This document shows, one piece after another, positions 62,420 to 64,000 of a stretch of 64,000 bases of DNA. The position numbers and the translations under genes were made by a program. The DNA is from Mycolicibacterium brisbanense (lineage in GTDB: Bacteria > Actinomycetota > Actinomycetes > Mycobacteriales > Mycobacteriaceae): positions 272,731 through 336,730 of the forward strand of contig NZ_BCSX01000039.1 of assembly GCF_001570425.1 (NCBI RefSeq). Direction: 5' to 3'. Every line of letters begins with the position of its first letter. The stretch's first letter is position 1. The notes under the pieces were generated by a model. It worked only from the letters and a program-made list of their open reading frames with translations. It was not told the DNA's origin and did no database searches.

Positions 62420-63706
62420 ATGTCAACGGACATCCTGGAGGAGCTGGACTGGCGCGGACTGATCGCGCAATCGACCGACCGTGACGCGTTGGCCGGGGAC
62501 CTGGCCAACGGGCCGGTGACCGTGTACTCCGGCTTCGATCCGACCGCGCCGAGCTTGCATGCCGGTCACTTGGTGCCGTTGCTGACATTGCGCCGGTTCC
62601 AGCAGGCCGGCCACCGGCCCATCGTCCTGGCCGGCGGCGCGACGGGGATGATCGGCGACCCCCGCGAGACCGGGGAACGAATCCTCAACACTGCCGATAC
62701 GGTGGCCGACTGGGCCGGCAGGATCCGTGGACAGCTGGAACGGTTTGTCGAGTTCAACAACTCGCCGACCGGTGCGATCGTCGAAAACAACCTGAACTGG
62801 ACCGGCGAATTGTCGGTGATCGAGTTCCTGCGGGATATCGGCAAGTACTTCTCGGTCAACGTGATGCTCGACCGGGACACCGTCCGACGCCGTCTCGAAG
62901 GCGACGGCATCTCCTACACCGAGTTCAGCTACATGCTGTTGCAGGCCAACGACTACGTGGAGCTTCACCAGCGGCACGGTTGCGCATTGCAGATCGGTGG
63001 CTCCGACCAGTGGGGAAACATCGTCGCGGGGGCACGGCTCGTGCGCCAGAAGCTCGGGGCCACGGTGCACGCCATGACGACGCCGCTGGTCACCGACTCC
63101 GAAGGCAAGAAATTCGGCAAGTCCACCGGTGGCGGCAATCTGTGGCTCGATCCCGAGCTGACCAGCCCGTACGCCTGGTACCAGTACTTCGTCAATGCTG
63201 CCGATGCCGATGTGGTGCGCTACCTGCGGTGGTTCACGTTCCTGTCGGCCGAGGAACTTGCCGAACTCGACGAGGCCACGCGAACCCGTGCGCACGAGCG
63301 AGCCGCTCAGAAGCGGTTGGCGCGTGAGTTGACCACGCTCGTACACGGGGAAGGGGCAACCCGAGCCGTCGAACTCGCCAGCCAGGCGCTGTTCGGCCGT
63401 GGCGAGCTGACGGATCTCGATGAATCCACGCTGGCCGCGGCCCTGCGGGAGGCGAGTAGCGGACAGGTTGCCGAATTGAAGCCGGGTGGTGCGGACACGA
63501 TCACCGATTTGTTGGTGGCAAGTGGGTTGGCCGCCAGCAAGGGAGCAGCACGACGCAACGTCGCCGAAGGTGGCGTGTACGTCAACAACACCCGTATTGA
63601 AAGTGACGAGTGGATACCACAGGCGGCCGACTTTTTGCATGACCGTTGGCTGGTGTTGCGACGTGGCAAGCGCAACATCGCCGGCGTCGAGCGGGTTGGG
63701 GCGTAG
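62420..63706 (+). CDS. tyrS: Tyrosyl-tRNA synthetase
   Basis: A 428-residue class I synthetase charging tRNA-Tyr. The HIGH-like box is HAGHLVPL near residue 50, FDPTAPSLHAG precedes it, the tyrosine pocket has SYMLLQANDYVELH and QIGGSDQWGNI, and the KMSKS-like box is KKFGKSTGG near residue 235. The C-terminal S4 RNA-binding domain covers about 365-428 (VASGLAASKGAARRNVAEGGVYVNN in outline). ATG 62420 gives the standard N-terminus. Directly downstream is an rRNA operon promoter. Confidence 0.97.
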   Translation: MSTDILEELDWRGLIAQSTDRDALAGDLANGPVTVYSGFDPTAPSLHAGHLVPLLTLRRFQQAGHRPIVLAGGATGMIGDPRETGERILNTADTVADWAGRIRGQLERFVEFNNSPTGAIVENNLNWTGELSVIEFLRDIGKYFSVNVMLDRDTVRRRLEGDGISYTEFSYMLLQANDYVELHQRHGCALQIGGSDQWGNIVAGARLVRQKLGATVHAMTTPLVTDSEGKKFGKSTGGGNLWLDPELTSPYAWYQYFVNAADADVVRYLRWFTFLSAEELAELDEATRTRAHERAAQKRLARELTTLVHGEGATRAVELASQALFGRGELTDLDESTLAAALREASSGQVAELKPGGADTITDLLVASGLAASKGAARRNVAEGGVYVNNTRIESDEWIPQAADFLHDRWLVLRRGKRNIAGVERVGA

Positions 63707-64000
63707 TCTGCTGGTTGCCGAGCCTCTGACCTGCGCAGATGCTTCGGCGACCTGCGAATTTGACTCCCTGTTGGCCCTGACGTAACTTATTCCAGGTCAG
63801 AGCGACGCGGTCTTGAGCCGGGGAGCGAAGACGGAATCCGAGAGAGACACCGATTGCGGTGGATCTTCTCACTGCCTGCATCTTGAACCTCGGCTTTGGC
63901 CGTGGGTTTGTGGTGTGGTGGGTGTGTTGTTTGAGAACTCAATAGTGTGTTTGGTGGTTTTTGTTTGTTGTTTTTGGTTGCATTCTTTTTCCCGTTTAGG
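63707..64000 (+). promoter_or_regulatory. rRNA operon promoter and leader (rrn downstream of tyrS)
   Basis: TTGACT (63760-63765), 17 nt and TAACTT (63783-63788) form a near-consensus promoter starting RNA at about 63795. The region from about 63880 is G/T-rich and holds TTGAGAACTCAA (63931-63942) followed by TAGTGTGTTTGG, the conserved actinobacterial pre-16S leader used for antitermination and RNase III processing. The 16S gene itself would begin after the window end. In fast-growing mycobacteria rrnB lies behind tyrS. Confidence 0.88.

Overview
The window is GC-rich, gene-dense DNA from a mycobacterium, most likely a fast-growing Mycolicibacterium. The evidence is gene order and content. 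The order of the repair block (uvrB, MFS pump, universal stress protein, MBL hydrolase, uvrA), the lysX / infC-rpmI-rplT / pheST / argCJBDFRGH blocks, and the run lipase-ligase fusion / Trm112 / TetR / ABC / mpg / tyrS all match what I know of M. tuberculosis (roughly Rv1633 to Rv1689). In addition, an rRNA promoter and leader follow tyrS, which is where fast growers carry their second rrn operon. No insertion sequence, prophage or CRISPR array was seen.

Layout. 1-6.2 kb: 3' part of uvrB, an esterase, an MFS transporter, an MgtC-like membrane protein, a DUF899 protein and tRNA-Cys. 6.2-15.8 kb: a class II UvrA paralogue, thioesterase, cAMP-binding-type universal stress protein, MBL hydrolase, uvrA and an ABC-F ATPase. 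15.8-18.4 kb: a short minus-strand operon with an AlkZ-like DNA glycosylase, then an LpqH-type lipoprotein. 18.5-24.3 kb: an accessory cassette of a helical-repeat protein, a CHAT-fold cysteine protease and three unrecognised proteins. 24.4-31.8 kb: membrane esterase, lysX, a DUF1844 protein and the IF3/L35/L20/TsnR translation cluster. 31.9-39.2 kb: a divergent catabolic locus (GntP permease, KDPG-type aldolase, D-aminoacylase-like amidohydrolase, PLP ammonia-lyase-like enzyme, PfkB kinase, IclR regulator, RidA). 39.2-45.1 kb: MpaB-type oxygenase, class III cyclase, pheST. 45.3-53.8 kb: the complete arginine regulon argCJBDFRGH behind an ARG-box-like palindrome. 53.8-64.0 kb: ABC-F ATPase, lipase/ligase fusion, secreted protein, Trm112-like protein, TetR plus ABC exporter, mpg, tyrS and the rrn promoter and leader.

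How it fits together. DNA repair is a recurring theme (uvrB, uvrA, the UvrA paralogue, AlkZ-like, mpg). The uvrA gene and the AlkZ-like operon each carry a promoter that looks like the mycobacterial RecA-independent (PafBC-type) damage promoter. The 31.9-39.2 kb locus encodes all the steps expected for turning an N-acyl-2-amino-aldonate into pyruvate and glyceraldehyde-3-phosphate. The CHAT cassette resembles a protease-centred conflict or signalling module. Many genes have a TAnnnT-like -10 hexamer 6-8 nt before the start codon, the arrangement expected for leaderless mRNAs, and this helped choose starts. Function calls come from reading the translations and motifs. No database search was run.
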